DNA of 50,127 nucleotides from Pseudomonadota bacterium (GCA_030549795.1 JAUQQO010000048.1:1-50127), one strand, 5' to 3'; numbered from the stretch's first letter, positions 36,553-46,487 are shown. Numbers and translations: made by a program. The notes: a model not told the origin generated them from the letters alone.

Positions 36553-37595
36553 GCCGGGGGCGGTTCGTCGAAACGGTGCAAAAGGCACGCGTCGCCGTAC
36601 GAAAAAAAGCGGTAGCGGTGGGCTATGGCATGGTCATAGGCGCGGCGCATGCGCGCATAGCCCGAAAAGGCGCACACGAGCATGAACAGCGTCGAGCGCG
36701 GCAAGTGGAAGTTGGTCAACAGCCGATCGACGACGCGGAAGCGAAAGCCGGGGGTGATGAAGAGCTCGGTGGCGAAGGGGCCGGCGCGCACCGAGCCGTC
36801 GGCTTCCACCTGACTTTCCAGCGCGCGCAGCACGGTCGTGCCCACCGCCACGATCCGACCGCCCCGCTCCCGGGTACGAGCGATGGCGGCGGACGTCTCG
36901 GCCGGGATCTCGCCCATCTCGCGGTGCATCTTGTGCGCGCGGGTGTCGGCGACCTTGACCGGGGCGAAGGTGCCGAGACCGACGTGGAGGGTGATGAAGG
37001 CGCGCGCAACACCGCGCGCTGCGATCCGCTCGAGCAGAGCGGGGGTGAGGTGCAAGGAGGCGGTAGGCGCGGCCACCGAGCCGTCTTTGCGCGCGAGTAC
37101 CGGCTGATAGTCGCGCAGATCGCGCGGATCGCCCCCCTTGGGCCGCTTGATGTAGGGGGGAAGCGGCATCGCCCCCTGAGCGCGGATGGCCGCAAGGAGC
37201 GCTTCGCCCGCGCGATCGAAGGCCAAGAGCACCCGGCCCTCTTCGTCTTTGGCTTCGACTGCGGCGGTGAGGTCCTGCCCGAGTTCGACCCGGTCACCAA
37301 GGCGCAGGCGCTTGCCCGGCCGCGCGAGCGCCCACCAGCGCCGGTCGTCTTCCTGTTCGACGAGGGTCGCCTCGATCGCCACCGTGCCGCGGTGTCCCCA
37401 AAAGCGCGTCGGCAGCACGCGGGTGTCGTTGAGCACCAAGAGATCACCCGGATCGAGCAGCTCGGGCAGATCGGCCACCGTTCGGTCTTCGAGCCCGTTG
37501 CGGACGACGAGCAGCCGCGCCGCCTCGCGCGGCTCGATCGGGTGCTGCGCGATGAGCTCGGGCGGCAAATCGAAGTCGAAGAGATCGACCCGCAC
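36549..37595 (-). CDS. queA: S-adenosylmethionine:tRNA ribosyltransferase-isomerase
   Basis: 348 residues from GTG 37595, which gives the usual family start [17 protein letters not shown]; a TTG five codons earlier is also open. Blocks [74 protein letters not shown] and [19 protein letters not shown] are diagnostic for QueA. It transfers and isomerises the ribosyl of SAM onto preQ1 in tRNA, forming epoxyqueuosine, the step after Tgt. It is co-operonic with tgt (ATGA overlap) and coaD (26-base gap). Confidence 0.94.
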   Translation of the reverse strand: MRVDLFDFDLPPELIAQHPIEPREAARLLVVRNGLEDRTVADLPELLDPGDLLVLNDTRVLPTRFWGHRGTVAIEATLVEQEDDRRWWALARPGKRLRLGDRVELGQDLTAAVEAKDEEGRVLLAFDRAGEALLAAIRAQGAMPLPPYIKRPKGGDPRDLRDYQPVLARKDGSVAAPTASLHLTPALLERIAARGVARAFITLHVGLGTFAPVKVADTRAHKMHREMGEIPAETSAAIARTRERGGRIVAVGTTVLRALESQVEADGSVRAGPFATELFITPGFRFRVVDRLLTNFHLPRSTLFMLVCAFSGYARMRRAYDHAIAHRYRFFSYGDACLLHRFDEPPPA

Positions 37596-37621
37596 GGCCA
37601 AACGGGGCAAAAGGGTGGGGA

Positions 37622-38137
37622 TCAGGCGCGGCCGCGCTTTTTGTCGAGCATCTTGAGCACGTTGGGCGTGACCATCGAGGACACGTCGCCGCCCAAAAGA
37701 TGGATTTCTTTGACGAAGCGGGAGGAGATGAACTGGCTCGTCTCCGAGGCCATCAAGAATACCGTCTCGAGCCGCGGCACGAGACGCTTGTTGTTGAGCG
37801 CCATTTGGAATTCGTATTCGAAGTCGGACACGGCGCGCAAACCGCGGATGATCATATCCGCCCCTTCTTCGACCGCAAAGCGGACGAGGAGACAGGAGAA
37901 GGGTTTGACTTCGACCCGCGCGCCATTGCTGGCATTGGCGGCGAGCAAGGAGTTGACGTCCGCCTCCACCATGCGGGTCCGCTCTTCGAGCGTGAAAAGG
38001 GGATCCTTGCCGGCGTTGATCGCCACCGCCACCACCAGCCGGTCGACGAGGGCGGTTGCCCGGCGGATGACGTCGAGATGCCCGAGGTGGATGGGATCAA
38101 AGGTACCGGGATAGACTGCGACCCGTCTGCGCGCCAT
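37622..38137 (-). CDS. coaD: Phosphopantetheine adenylyltransferase
   Basis: 171 residues from ATG 38137. Nucleotidyltransferase with GTFDPIHLGHLDVI (residues 11-24, HxGH), GLRAVSDFEYEFQMALNN and SETSQFISSRFVKEI (ISSxxRK-type motif). It couples ATP to 4'-phosphopantetheine, giving dephospho-CoA, the penultimate CoA step. The position between gyrA and queA is a common alphaproteobacterial order. No deviation from the family is seen. Confidence 0.96.
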   Translation of the reverse strand: MARRRVAVYPGTFDPIHLGHLDVIRRATALVDRLVVAVAINAGKDPLFTLEERTRMVEADVNSLLAANASNGARVEVKPFSCLLVRFAVEEGADMIIRGLRAVSDFEYEFQMALNNKRLVPRLETVFLMASETSQFISSRFVKEIHLLGGDVSSMVTPNVLKMLDKKRGRA

Positions 38138-38231
38138 CGCTCATTCCCTGGTCGTCGCGGCAGGGATCTTAGACCATCCCCCAGGAGCCGGCGATGCTGC
38201 GATGCAAAAATGCCGCACGCATGGCGCGCGC

Positions 38232-40970
38232 TCACTCCTCCGCCGACCGCTCACCCGCTTCGTCCCCTTCTGAGGTCTCGCCGTTCTCTGCTTCCGGCAG
38301 ACGAACCGCCGCCACCACCCGCTCGCCCTCGCCCACTTCCAAAAGCCGCACCCCCTGGGTCGCGCGCGAGGCGATGCGGATCTGAACGGCGGGAATGCGA
38401 ATCAACCGCCCCTGGTCGGTGATCAAGAGCACGTGATCGCTTTCGGCGACCGGGAAGGTGGCGGCGACATGGCCGTTGCGGCTTGTGACCTCGATGCCGA
38501 TGATGCCCTGCCCGCCGCGCTGGGTGATGCGGTATTCGAAGGCGGAGCTGCGCTTGCCGAAGCCGTTCTCGGTAATCGCGAGTACGAACTCCTCTTTGGC
38601 GGCGAGCTCTTGCAGCCGCTGTGGAGAAAGGACGACCGGTTCGACGCGCTCGCCTTCGCCCTCCTCTTCCCCGCTCGCCCGACGGCGTGCCGAAGCCCAG
38701 CGCAGATATTCTTCCCGTTCTTCGGCTGTTGCCTCGACATGGGTAAGAAGCGACATCGAGACCACTTCGTCTCCTTGGGCGAGCTCCATGCCGATCACGC
38801 CTTCTGAAGCGCGCGATTTGACGATGCGCAGGCTGCGCACCGGGAAGCGGATCACCTTGCCCATGCGGCTCGCGAGCAGCACGTCTTGGTCGTCGCGCGC
38901 CACTTCCACCCCCACCAGCCGATCGCCGTCTTCAAGACCCATGGCGATCTTGCCGGTGGCCGGCACGCGCGAGAACTCGACGAGCTCGTTGCGGCGCACA
39001 TTGCCACGGGCGGTCGCGAACACGATCGAGAGATCCCCCCAAGCTCCTTCGTCTTCCGGCAAGGGCGCCACCGCGGTGATCGTCTCCCCGGCTTCGAGCC
39101 CGGCGAAGAGCTGGACCATGGGTCGGCCGCGCGCCTGGGGAGTCCCCAAAGGCAGCCGGTAGACCTTGAGTTTGTAGACCCGGCCGCGGCTCGTGAAGAA
39201 CAGCACCGGGGCGTGGGTGGACGCGACGAACAGGCGGGTGACCGCGTCGTCCTCGTGCGGTCGAACTCCGGTGCGCCCCTTGCCGCCGCGCCGCTGAGCA
39301 CGGAAGGTGGACAGGGGCACGCGCTTGATATACCCGCGCAAGGTTACGGTGACGACCATGTCCTCGCGCTGGATCAGGTTCTCGATGTCCTGATCCGGCT
39401 CGGTCTCGGTGTCGATGGCGGTGCGACGCGGGCTCGCGAATTGTTCCTTGAATGCGAGAAGTTCAGCTTTGATGACATCCAGCAACTTTTCACGCGAGGC
39501 AAGAATCGCGCGCAACTCGGCCATTTTGGCCGCGATCTCTTCGAGTTCCTTTTTGATCTTTTCGCGCTCGAGACCGGTGAGCCGGCGCAGTGCGAGCTCG
39601 AGGATGGCTTGGGCTTGGCGTTCGGAGAGGCGGAAGGTTTCCGCCTGCGGCAAGCTCTCCTCTTCGGTCGCGACCAGCGCGAGCAGAGGCGCGATGGCCT
39701 CCGGCGGCCAGGCACGGGCCATGAGCTCTTGCCTTGCGACCTCGGGCGATGGCGCACGGCGGATGAGCTCGATCACCGCATCGAGATCGGCGACCGCCGC
39801 CGCGAGTCCCAACAAGATGTGCGCCCGCTCGCGGGCGCGGGCGAGCTCGAAGGCGGTACGCCGCGTCACCACCTCTTCGCGGAAGGCCAAGAAGGCCTCG
39901 AGCATGTCTTTGAGGCCGAGGCTCTGCGGGCGGCCGCCCACGAGCGCCACCATGTTGATGCCGAAGGTGGTCTGCAAAGGGGTGAATTTGTAGAGCTGGT
40001 TGAGAACCACCTCGGCATCGACATCGCGCTTGAGCTCAACGACCACGCGCACGCCGTGGCGGTCGCTTTCGTCGCGAAGATCGGCGATACCGTCGATTTT
40101 CTTCTCGCGCACCACTTCGGCGATGCGCTCGACCATTTTGGCTTTGTTGACGAGATAGGGGATCTCGGTGATGATGATGGCTTGCCGCCCCTTGGACCGC
40201 TCGATGTGCGTCTTGCCGCGCACGATCACCGTCCCGCGGCCGCGGCTCTCGGGATCCTCGCTTGCGTAAGCGCGCAGGATCCCGTGCCGGCCGAGGATGA
40301 TGCCACCGGTCGGGAAATCGGGGCCCACGACGATGTCGCAGAGCTCCAAGGGGGAGATGTCCGGCCGCTCGATGAGCGCGATCACCGCATCCACGACTTC
40401 GCCCGGATTGTGGGGCGGGATGTTGGTCGCCATCCCCACCGCGATGCCGCCGGCCCCGTTGATGAGCAGATTGGGAAATCGCGCCGGCAGAACCGCAGGC
40501 TCTTGCGCGCTCTCATCATAGTTGGGGCGAAAGTCGACCGTGTCCTTGTCGATGTCGGCCAACAGCGCATCGGCGGCGCGCCCGAGCCGCGCCTCGGTGT
40601 AGCGCATGGCAGCGGGTGGATCGCCGTCCATCGAGCCGAAATTGCCTTGGCCGTCGATGAGCGGCAGGCGCATGGTGAAGTCCTGCGCCATGCGCACCAT
40701 CGCCTCGTAGATCGCGGCATCGCCATGGGGATGGTACTTACCCATGACGTCGCCGACGATGCGCGCGCTCTTGCGGTGCGGCTTGTCCGGGCCATAGCCG
40801 GCCTCGTGCATCGCGAAGAGGATGCGGCGCTGCACCGGCTTGAGCCCGTCGCGAACATCGGGAAGCGCCCGCGCCACGATCACGCTCATCGCGTAATCGA
40901 GATACGAGCGCTTCATCTCCTCTTCGATGGGAACGACCTCGAAGGGACGCGGCTGAGCGATGGTGGACAA
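38232..40970 (-). CDS. gyrA: DNA gyrase subunit A
   Basis: 912 residues from TTG 40970; no ATG or GTG lies upstream in frame and the N-terminus matches GyrA. Motifs: [27 protein letters not shown], quinolone-region [19 protein letters not shown], catalytic Tyr124 in AMRYTEARL, and a GyrA-box QRRGGKG in the C-terminal wrapping domain, separating it from ParC. The quinolone-resistance region has Ala85 and Glu89 where E. coli has Ser83 and Asp87. The C-terminal end is rich in Glu and Asp. It heads the coaD-queA-tgt cluster, with a 94-base gap to coaD. Confidence 0.96.
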   Translation of the reverse strand: MSTIAQPRPFEVVPIEEEMKRSYLDYAMSVIVARALPDVRDGLKPVQRRILFAMHEAGYGPDKPHRKSARIVGDVMGKYHPHGDAAIYEAMVRMAQDFTMRLPLIDGQGNFGSMDGDPPAAMRYTEARLGRAADALLADIDKDTVDFRPNYDESAQEPAVLPARFPNLLINGAGGIAVGMATNIPPHNPGEVVDAVIALIERPDISPLELCDIVVGPDFPTGGIILGRHGILRAYASEDPESRGRGTVIVRGKTHIERSKGRQAIIITEIPYLVNKAKMVERIAEVVREKKIDGIADLRDESDRHGVRVVVELKRDVDAEVVLNQLYKFTPLQTTFGINMVALVGGRPQSLGLKDMLEAFLAFREEVVTRRTAFELARARERAHILLGLAAAVADLDAVIELIRRAPSPEVARQELMARAWPPEAIAPLLALVATEEESLPQAETFRLSERQAQAILELALRRLTGLEREKIKKELEEIAAKMAELRAILASREKLLDVIKAELLAFKEQFASPRRTAIDTETEPDQDIENLIQREDMVVTVTLRGYIKRVPLSTFRAQRRGGKGRTGVRPHEDDAVTRLFVASTHAPVLFFTSRGRVYKLKVYRLPLGTPQARGRPMVQLFAGLEAGETITAVAPLPEDEGAWGDLSIVFATARGNVRRNELVEFSRVPATGKIAMGLEDGDRLVGVEVARDDQDVLLASRMGKVIRFPVRSLRIVKSRASEGVIGMELAQGDEVVSMSLLTHVEATAEEREEYLRWASARRRASGEEEGEGERVEPVVLSPQRLQELAAKEEFVLAITENGFGKRSSAFEYRITQRGGQGIIGIEVTSRNGHVAATFPVAESDHVLLITDQGRLIRIPAVQIRIASRATQGVRLLEVGEGERVVAAVRLPEAENGETSEGDEAGERSAEE

Positions 40971-41086
40971 TGTTGGGATCTTTTCCGATGCGCGGGTCGG
41001 ACCCGCTGGAACTCGACAAGGATTGAAGTCGCGAACGCTTTTAGCAGTCGGCGTCGATCACCTCAAGCTGCCCGGCGGCCGCGCGC

Positions 41087-42259
41087 CTAGCGCGCCTGCG
41101 GCGCGCTCGTGCCGCTCGGCCGCGCAAGGCGCGCCTTGTCCCGATAGAGCGCCGAATCGGCGAGGCGTAACAAGCCCTCGAGCTCCTCTCCCTGGTCGGG
41201 GAAGCGAGCGATCCCGATGCTCGCGCCCATGCCCACGAGCTGCCCGTTGACGCGAAAGGCGCGCGCAAAGCCGCTGCGGATGCGCGCGAGCACCGCTGCA
41301 AGCGCCGCTTCGCCCGCAGGTGGCTCGAGCAAGAGAGCGAACTCGTCGCCGCCCAGCCGCGCGACAGTGTCCGAGCCGCGTACGCACGCGCGGAGCCGGC
41401 GTGCGACCGCCTGCAACAGCTCATCCCCGCCAGCATGCCCGAAGCGGTCGTTGATGGCCTTAAAGTCGTCGAGATCGAGGAGTACGAGAGCCCCTTGGCC
41501 TCCTTGGCGGCGATGCCGCGCCATCGCCTGTTGGAAGCGATCGGCGAAGAGGAGCCGGTTGGGCAGGCCGGTGAGCGAATCGTGAAGGGCGAGCCTGCGG
41601 CTCTCGGCCACCTCGGCGCGCAAGCGCGCAAGCCGCCGCACGAGCCACCAACCGGGCACGGCTGCAAGCCCGGCACAGATCGCGACCATCGCGATGAGCG
41701 GCCACAGCGATGCGAGCCCGAGCGGTTCGGGAAGCCGGCGCAGTTCGACCTCGAGGTGGAGAAACGCGAGGAGGGTATCGGCGCGCGCAATCGGCACCAC
41801 CACCGCAGCGGAACGCGCGGCACCGTCGGCTCCCGACCCCATCAGCTGGGCAACGGCGCTGCGCGTGGATGCCGCCTCTGTGAGCAGCGCAGCCGGGGCG
41901 GCCGCGGAAGGTGCCGCTAGCGCGGGCGCGCCCGAGCGCATGGGCAGCGGACGACCCTCCGCGGAGAGCACAGCGGCGGCGCGCACGCCCGGCACCGCGT
42001 GCAGGAGCGCGGGCACGTCTCTTGGCGTGCGCTGTGCGTGCGGATCGAAGGCCGAGCCGGCCTCGCCCGCGGCGAGAAGAGAACCCGCGATGGCGCCGAT
42101 CGTGCGGGCCTGGAGAAGAGCGTCCTCATGGATGCGTGCGCTCGAGATCCATCCGGCGAACAGCAGCCCCACGGCAACGACGAGAGCCGGCGATCCCAAG
42201 AGGATGAGCGCAACGGCGCGATCCACCGCGGCAAGAGGCGGCCGGGGTCGCAGCTGCAT
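41087..42259 (-). CDS. Membrane-bound diguanylate cyclase (GGDEF)
   Basis: 390 residues from ATG 42259, with GAGGCGGGA upstream. A membrane segment at about residues 15-37, an Ala-rich periplasmic region (about 40-180) and a second segment (about 184-205) lead into a GGDEF domain. The active-site motif GGDEF (303-307) is intact, HDSLTGLPNR and LDLDDFKAINDRFGHAGGDELL are present, and RGSD (294-297) five residues upstream is a full inhibitory I-site. It should make cyclic di-GMP and be product-inhibited; the periplasmic part, which has no recognised fold, presumably senses a signal. No EAL domain follows. Confidence 0.9.
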   Translation of the reverse strand: MQLRPRPPLAAVDRAVALILLGSPALVVAVGLLFAGWISSARIHEDALLQARTIGAIAGSLLAAGEAGSAFDPHAQRTPRDVPALLHAVPGVRAAAVLSAEGRPLPMRSGAPALAAPSAAAPAALLTEAASTRSAVAQLMGSGADGAARSAAVVVPIARADTLLAFLHLEVELRRLPEPLGLASLWPLIAMVAICAGLAAVPGWWLVRRLARLRAEVAESRRLALHDSLTGLPNRLLFADRFQQAMARHRRQGGQGALVLLDLDDFKAINDRFGHAGGDELLQAVARRLRACVRGSDTVARLGGDEFALLLEPPAGEAALAAVLARIRSGFARAFRVNGQLVGMGASIGIARFPDQGEELEGLLRLADSALYRDKARLARPSGTSAPQAR

Positions 42260-42309
42260 GGCGTCGTCCCGCCTCGGCCCAGCATGGCCTCCATCCGAGC
42301 GAGCTTAAC

Positions 42310-42327
42310 CCCGCCGCGGCGGGTTTT
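42310..42327 (+). terminator. Terminator-like hairpin in etfQO leader/divergent region
   Basis: CCCGCCGCGGCGGG is a perfect palindrome followed on the plus strand by TTTTC, the shape of an intrinsic terminator. No plus-strand gene lies upstream; the hairpin sits between the divergent diguanylate cyclase and ETF-QO genes, about 190 bases before the latter. The minus strand lacks a T-run. It may end a short transcript or attenuate etfQO. Confidence 0.45.
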
Positions 42328-42510
42328 CTACTCTGAAAATAGCTCGAGCTGCCGGCCCTCAACCAAGATCCAACTGCGCCCGCGAAAGCCCCTTTTTGGC
42401 CCTTGCGCATGGATGACCGGATCTTATGCCCCGTGCTATCGCCCGCACGCCATAGGTGAGCCGCCTAGCGCGCGGCTGGGGCTCAAGCCGGGACAAAGGC
42501 GGGGGCGAGG

Positions 42511-44145
42511 ATGGAACGCGAGGTCATGCAGTTCGACGTCGTGATCGTGGGCGCCGGGCCCTCGGGCCTTGCCGCTGCGATCCGCTTGAAGCAGCGCGCC
42601 GCCGAGCAGGGGCAGGAGCTCTCGGTGTGCGTGCTCGAGAAAGGCTCGGAAGTGGGTGCCCACATCCTTTCGGGCGCCTGTATCGAGCCGCGCGCGCTCG
42701 ACGAGCTGTTGCCCAACTGGCGCCAAGAGGGGGCACCGCTTGCGACCGAGGCCAAGGAAGACCGTTTCCTCTACCTTACGGCCAAGCGCGCTTTCCGCCT
42801 GCCCACCCCGCCGCAGATGCGCAACCACGGCAACTACATCGGCAGTCTGGGCGATCTCTGCCGCTGGCTCGCGCGCCAAGCAGAAGCGCTCGGGGTGGAG
42901 ATCTTCCCCGGCTTCGCGGCGGCGCGGTTGCTGCTCGACGAACAGGGGCGGGTGCGCGGGGTGGGCACGGGCGATATGGGCGTGCGCCGCGACGGCACGC
43001 CCGGTCCCAACTTCCAACCCGGCATCGATCTGCACGCGCGCTTCACCATCTTGGCCGAGGGCTGCCGCGGTTCGCTCACCAAACAGGTCATGGAGCGCTT
43101 TGGGCTGCGCGAAGGCGTTCAACACCAGACCTACGGCATCGGCATCAAAGAGCTTTGGGAAATACCCAAAGAGAAACACAATGCCGGCCTTGTCATCCAT
43201 ACCATCGGATGGCCGCTCGATTCACGGACCTACGGCGGCTCTTGGCTATACATGTACGGTGAGAACCTCGTCTCCTTAGGCTTCGTCGTCGGGCTCGATT
43301 ATGAGAACCCCTGGCTCTCTCCTTTCGGTGAGCTCCAGCGCTGGAAGACCCACCCCGCCATCCGCCATTTCCTCGAGGGCGGTCGCCGCATCGCCTATGG
43401 CGCGCGGGCCCTTTCCGAAGGCGGGCTGCAATCGCTGCCCAAGCTCGTCTTCCCGGGCGGGGCGCTCATCGGCGACTGCGCCGGCTTTTTAAACGTGCCC
43501 AAGATCAAGGGTACGCATGCGGCGATGAAATCCGGCATGCTGTGTGCCGATGCGGCCTTCGAGGCGCTCGCAAAGGGTGCCGACCGGCCGCTGCTCGAGG
43601 ACTATCCCCGCCGGCTCAAGGCCAGCTGGCTATGGGACGAGCTCTACCGCGCGCGCAACATCCGCCCAGCGTTCAAATGGGGCCTTTTCCCCGCCCTCGC
43701 CTATGCCGCCATCGACACCTATGTGCTGCGCGGCAAGGCCCCGTGGACTTTGCGCCATCACGGCCCCGACCACGCCATGCTCAAGCCGGCGGCCGAATGT
43801 CCGCGGATCGACTATCCCAAGCCGGATGGCGTGCTCACCTTCGACCGTCTCTCCTCGGTCTTCATCTCCAACACCAATCACGAAGAGGACCAGCCCTGTC
43901 ATCTCGTCTTGCGCGATCCGGCGCGGGCGGTGCCGGTGAACTGGGAGACCTTCCAAGGCCCCGAAGAGCGCTATTGTCCGGCTGGCGTCTACGAATGGCT
44001 CGATGACGGTAAGGGGGGCAAACGGCTGCAGATCAACGCGCAGAACTGCGTACACTGCAAGACCTGCGACATCAAGGATCCCACCCAGAACATCGACTGG
44101 GTGCCACCCGAGGGCGGTGGGGGGCCGAACTATACAGGCATGTGA
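42511..44145 (+). CDS. Electron transfer flavoprotein-ubiquinone oxidoreductase
   Basis: 544 residues from ATG 42511, matching the family start MEREVMQFDVVIVGAG. FAD-binding GAGPSG (residues 14-19), LEKGSEVGAHILSGACIEPRALDELLP, YGIGIKELWEIP, GGALIGDCAGFLNVPKIKGTHAAMKSG and a C-terminal 4Fe-4S cluster motif (Cys513, Cys516 and Cys519, with another cysteine earlier in EDQPCHLV). It moves electrons from ETF to the ubiquinone pool in the membrane; isovaleryl-CoA dehydrogenase at 11593 is a likely donor. No etfA or etfB gene is in the window. A 39-residue ORF follows directly. Confidence 0.95.
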   Translation: MEREVMQFDVVIVGAGPSGLAAAIRLKQRAAEQGQELSVCVLEKGSEVGAHILSGACIEPRALDELLPNWRQEGAPLATEAKEDRFLYLTAKRAFRLPTPPQMRNHGNYIGSLGDLCRWLARQAEALGVEIFPGFAAARLLLDEQGRVRGVGTGDMGVRRDGTPGPNFQPGIDLHARFTILAEGCRGSLTKQVMERFGLREGVQHQTYGIGIKELWEIPKEKHNAGLVIHTIGWPLDSRTYGGSWLYMYGENLVSLGFVVGLDYENPWLSPFGELQRWKTHPAIRHFLEGGRRIAYGARALSEGGLQSLPKLVFPGGALIGDCAGFLNVPKIKGTHAAMKSGMLCADAAFEALAKGADRPLLEDYPRRLKASWLWDELYRARNIRPAFKWGLFPALAYAAIDTYVLRGKAPWTLRHHGPDHAMLKPAAECPRIDYPKPDGVLTFDRLSSVFISNTNHEEDQPCHLVLRDPARAVPVNWETFQGPEERYCPAGVYEWLDDGKGGKRLQINAQNCVHCKTCDIKDPTQNIDWVPPEGGGGPNYTGM

Positions 44146-44151
44146 GGTGCC

Positions 44152-44271
44152 GTGAGTCGATTGAGCGCACGCGATCGCTTTTTTCTGCTGTTGGCAGCGA
44201 AGATCCTGCTCGTCTTGGCAGCGAGCGGGATCTTAACACTTCTCGCCTTGCGCAGCGTCGGCTTTCTTTAA
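44152..44271 (+). CDS. 39-residue putative membrane protein after ETF-QO
   Basis: A GTG start at 44152 with GAGG 5 bases upstream opens 39 codons to TAA 44269-44271. The sequence has an Arg/Asp-rich N-terminus (SRLSARDRF), one long hydrophobic helix (FFLLLAAKILLVLAASGILTLLAL) and a C-terminal RSVGFL. The gene starts six bases after the ETF-QO stop, so coupling is likely. Small single-helix proteins often associate with membrane enzymes, but I recognise no family; it could also be a chance ORF. Confidence 0.5.
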   Translation: MSRLSARDRFFLLLAAKILLVLAASGILTLLALRSVGFL

Positions 44272-44283
44272 CGCGCGGTCGGC

Positions 44284-45144
44284 TCAGACCGGATAGGGCG
44301 GCTTGTCGAAGCCGGCAGGTGAGAGGGTGAACACCTCCACCCCGTCCTCGGTAACCCCCACCGTGTGCTCGAATTGCGCCGACGGCTCGCGGTCGCGGGT
44401 CACCGTCGTCCAGCCGTCGGCGAGGATCTTCACCTCTGCCCGGCCGGCGTTGATCATCGGCTCGATGGTGAAGAACATGCCGGGTTCGAGGACCAGCCCT
44501 TCGCCCGGCTTGCCGAAATGGCGTACCTCGGGCGCGTCGTGGAACTTGCGGCCGATGCCGTGGCCGACGAAGTCGCGCACCACCGAAAAGCGCGCCGCCT
44601 CCGCGACGCTTTGGATCGCGTGGCCGACATCACCCAGCGTGGCACCCGGCCGCACGGCGCGGATCCCCGCCCACATCGCCTCGAAGGTGACCTCGATCAG
44701 CCGGCGGGCTTTGACCGGCACTTTTTCGGGCCGGCCGACGATGAACATGCGGCTCGTGTCACCGTACCAGCCGTCGAGGATCACGGTGACGTCGATGTTG
44801 AGCGTGTCGCCCTCCTTGAGTTTCTTGGAAAAGGAGGGGATGCCGTGGTTGACGACGTGGTTCACCGAGATGCAGGAGGCGGCGGGAAACGGGTTGTTCG
44901 GCTGATCGCGGTGCGGATAGCCGATGGTAGCTGGAATCCCGCCGTGGGCGCGCATAAAGCGCTCGATCTCGCGGTCGAGCTCGCCCGTCGACACCCCAGG
45001 CTGCACCATGGGCGTGATGTGGTCGAGGGTCATAGCGGCGAGCCTGCCGGCGGCGCGCATACCCTCGAACGCTTCCGGCCCCCAGATGGGAACCGGCTTT
45101 CTCGTGCCGTCGACATCGAGGACGGCCCGAAGCATTCTGCTCAT
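44284..45144 (-). CDS. map: Methionine aminopeptidase, type I
   Basis: 286 residues from ATG 45144. Pita-bread fold with dinuclear-metal ligands in HVVNHGIPSFSKKLKEGDTLNIDVTV, DGWYGDTSRMF, FVGHGIGRKFHDAPEVRHFG, FTIEPMINAG and a last glutamate in SAQFEHTVGV. It removes the initiator methionine. The N-terminal extension up to about residue 35 lacks the zinc-finger SH3 region of eukaryotic enzymes and is somewhat longer than in E. coli. It is the last gene of a four-gene minus-strand run, 17 bases after the 2-hydroxyacid dehydrogenase fusion. Confidence 0.93.
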   Translation of the reverse strand: MSRMLRAVLDVDGTRKPVPIWGPEAFEGMRAAGRLAAMTLDHITPMVQPGVSTGELDREIERFMRAHGGIPATIGYPHRDQPNNPFPAASCISVNHVVNHGIPSFSKKLKEGDTLNIDVTVILDGWYGDTSRMFIVGRPEKVPVKARRLIEVTFEAMWAGIRAVRPGATLGDVGHAIQSVAEAARFSVVRDFVGHGIGRKFHDAPEVRHFGKPGEGLVLEPGMFFTIEPMINAGRAEVKILADGWTTVTRDREPSAQFEHTVGVTEDGVEVFTLSPAGFDKPPYPV

Positions 45145-45161
45145 GTTGGGATCTCGTACGC

Positions 45162-46487
45162 TCAACCTCGCGCAACCAGTTGGGCGCGCTCCGCTGCTTT
45201 GCGCGCGAGGACCTCGGGATTGAGCACGAGCCCCTCGCCCGGATCGCGCCCCTGCAGCACGCTTAGAACATTCGCCACGCTGCGGGCGGCCATGGACTCG
45301 ATCGCCCATTCGCTCGCCCCCGCCGCATGTGGTGTCAAAACCACGTTCGACAAGGTGCGCAGCGGCGAATCGGCGGGCAGCGGCTCGACCTCCATGACAT
45401 CGAGCCCCGCCCCGGCGATCCGACCAGCGCGCAGAGCCTCGATGAGTGCCGCCTCGTCGACGAGCCCGCCGCGCGCCGTGTTGATCAAATAGGCGGTGGG
45501 TTTCATGAGCGCGAGCCGGCGCGCGTCCACAAGATGCCGCGTCTCGGCGGTCAACGGCGCGTGCAGGGAAACAAAGTCAGCGCGTGCGAAGAGCTCATCC
45601 AACCCCACAAGCGTATAGCCGAGCCGCGCCACCGTCTCCTTCTCCACATAGGGATCGGCGACCAGTACCTCCATGGCGAAGCCCTGGCAGCGCTTGGCGA
45701 GCGCGCGGCCGATGCGGCCGAAGCCGACGATCCCCACCGTCGTGCCGGTCAAGCGCCCATGGTAGAGCAAGCGCCATTCGCCCGCCCGCACGAGCTGGTC
45801 GTAGCGCGGAATGGCATGCGCCAAAGCCGCCATGAGCGCGAAGGCGTGATCGGCCACCGCTTCGTGGTTGGTGCCGAAGGCCATCGCCACCACGACGCCG
45901 TGGCGGGTGGCGGCGGCGACATCGACCGCATCCCACCCCACCCCGAGCCGGGCGACCACCTCCAACCCCGGCGCAGCTGCGAAGACGCGCTCGGTGTAGG
46001 GTTCCTGACCGGCGATGACGGCCACGCAGCCGGGCAAAAGGGCTCGCAGCTCGTCTTCGGTGAGCGGGCGGTCGTGAGGGTTCCAGACCAATTCGAGCCC
46101 GGCATCGATGAGCGGCTTCAACAGATGTGCGCGTCCTTTGAGGTGGACGGGGGCGATCAGCACCCGCCGCGGCCGCCCCGGCCCGGGCGCAGCGATGCGC
46201 CGGTGCACCGAGACCTTGCGCTCGAGCAAAAGAGGATCGGCGCGCTCGCGGAAGGTTGCGAGATAGGCAGCGGCCTTGTGGGCTTCGAAGGCGGCTTCGT
46301 CGCGATAGACTTCGTAGACGAAGGCGCGCTCGGGATCGCTTCCGTCCACCACCACGTCGAACTGGAGGCAGCCCGGCTCATGGAGCCGGGTGGTACGCGC
46401 ATGTTGCTCGAGCAAGGGCAAAAATGCGGCCATTTGGCCCGGACGGACCTTGAACTCGGCCACCACGACGAGCGCTTGCTCGCTCAC
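45162..46487 (-). CDS. ABM-monooxygenase-domain / D-2-hydroxyacid dehydrogenase fusion
   Basis: 441 residues from GTG 46487, with AGGAGAAGG upstream and a GTGA overlap with the EamA gene. Residues 1 to about 95 (ALVVVAEFKVRPGQ..., HEPGCLQFDVVVDG, VYEVYRDEAAFEAHK) match the ferredoxin-like ABM/quinol-monooxygenase fold. Residues 105-441 are a D-2-hydroxyacid dehydrogenase: Rossmann VGIVGFGRIGRAL, INTARGG with Arg339, GLDVMEVEP with Glu366 and TPHAAG with His387, the Arg-Glu-His set for reducing or oxidising a 2-keto/2-hydroxy acid. The two parts are joined without stop or frame change; I do not know this fusion as standard. Confidence 0.85.
   Translation of the reverse strand: MSEQALVVVAEFKVRPGQMAAFLPLLEQHARTTRLHEPGCLQFDVVVDGSDPERAFVYEVYRDEAAFEAHKAAAYLATFRERADPLLLERKVSVHRRIAAPGPGRPRRVLIAPVHLKGRAHLLKPLIDAGLELVWNPHDRPLTEDELRALLPGCVAVIAGQEPYTERVFAAAPGLEVVARLGVGWDAVDVAAATRHGVVVAMAFGTNHEAVADHAFALMAALAHAIPRYDQLVRAGEWRLLYHGRLTGTTVGIVGFGRIGRALAKRCQGFAMEVLVADPYVEKETVARLGYTLVGLDELFARADFVSLHAPLTAETRHLVDARRLALMKPTAYLINTARGGLVDEAALIEALRAGRIAGAGLDVMEVEPLPADSPLRTLSNVVLTPHAAGASEWAIESMAARSVANVLSVLQGRDPGEGLVLNPEVLARKAAERAQLVARG

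Noticed and set aside
38138-38231. Short minus-strand ORF between gyrA and coaD.
   Set aside because: Only about 17 codons, with no ribosome site or conserved feature.
38886-41090. A 734-codon plus-strand frame opposite gyrA.
   Set aside because: It is the antisense of gyrA, His/Asp/Arg-rich without recognisable motifs.
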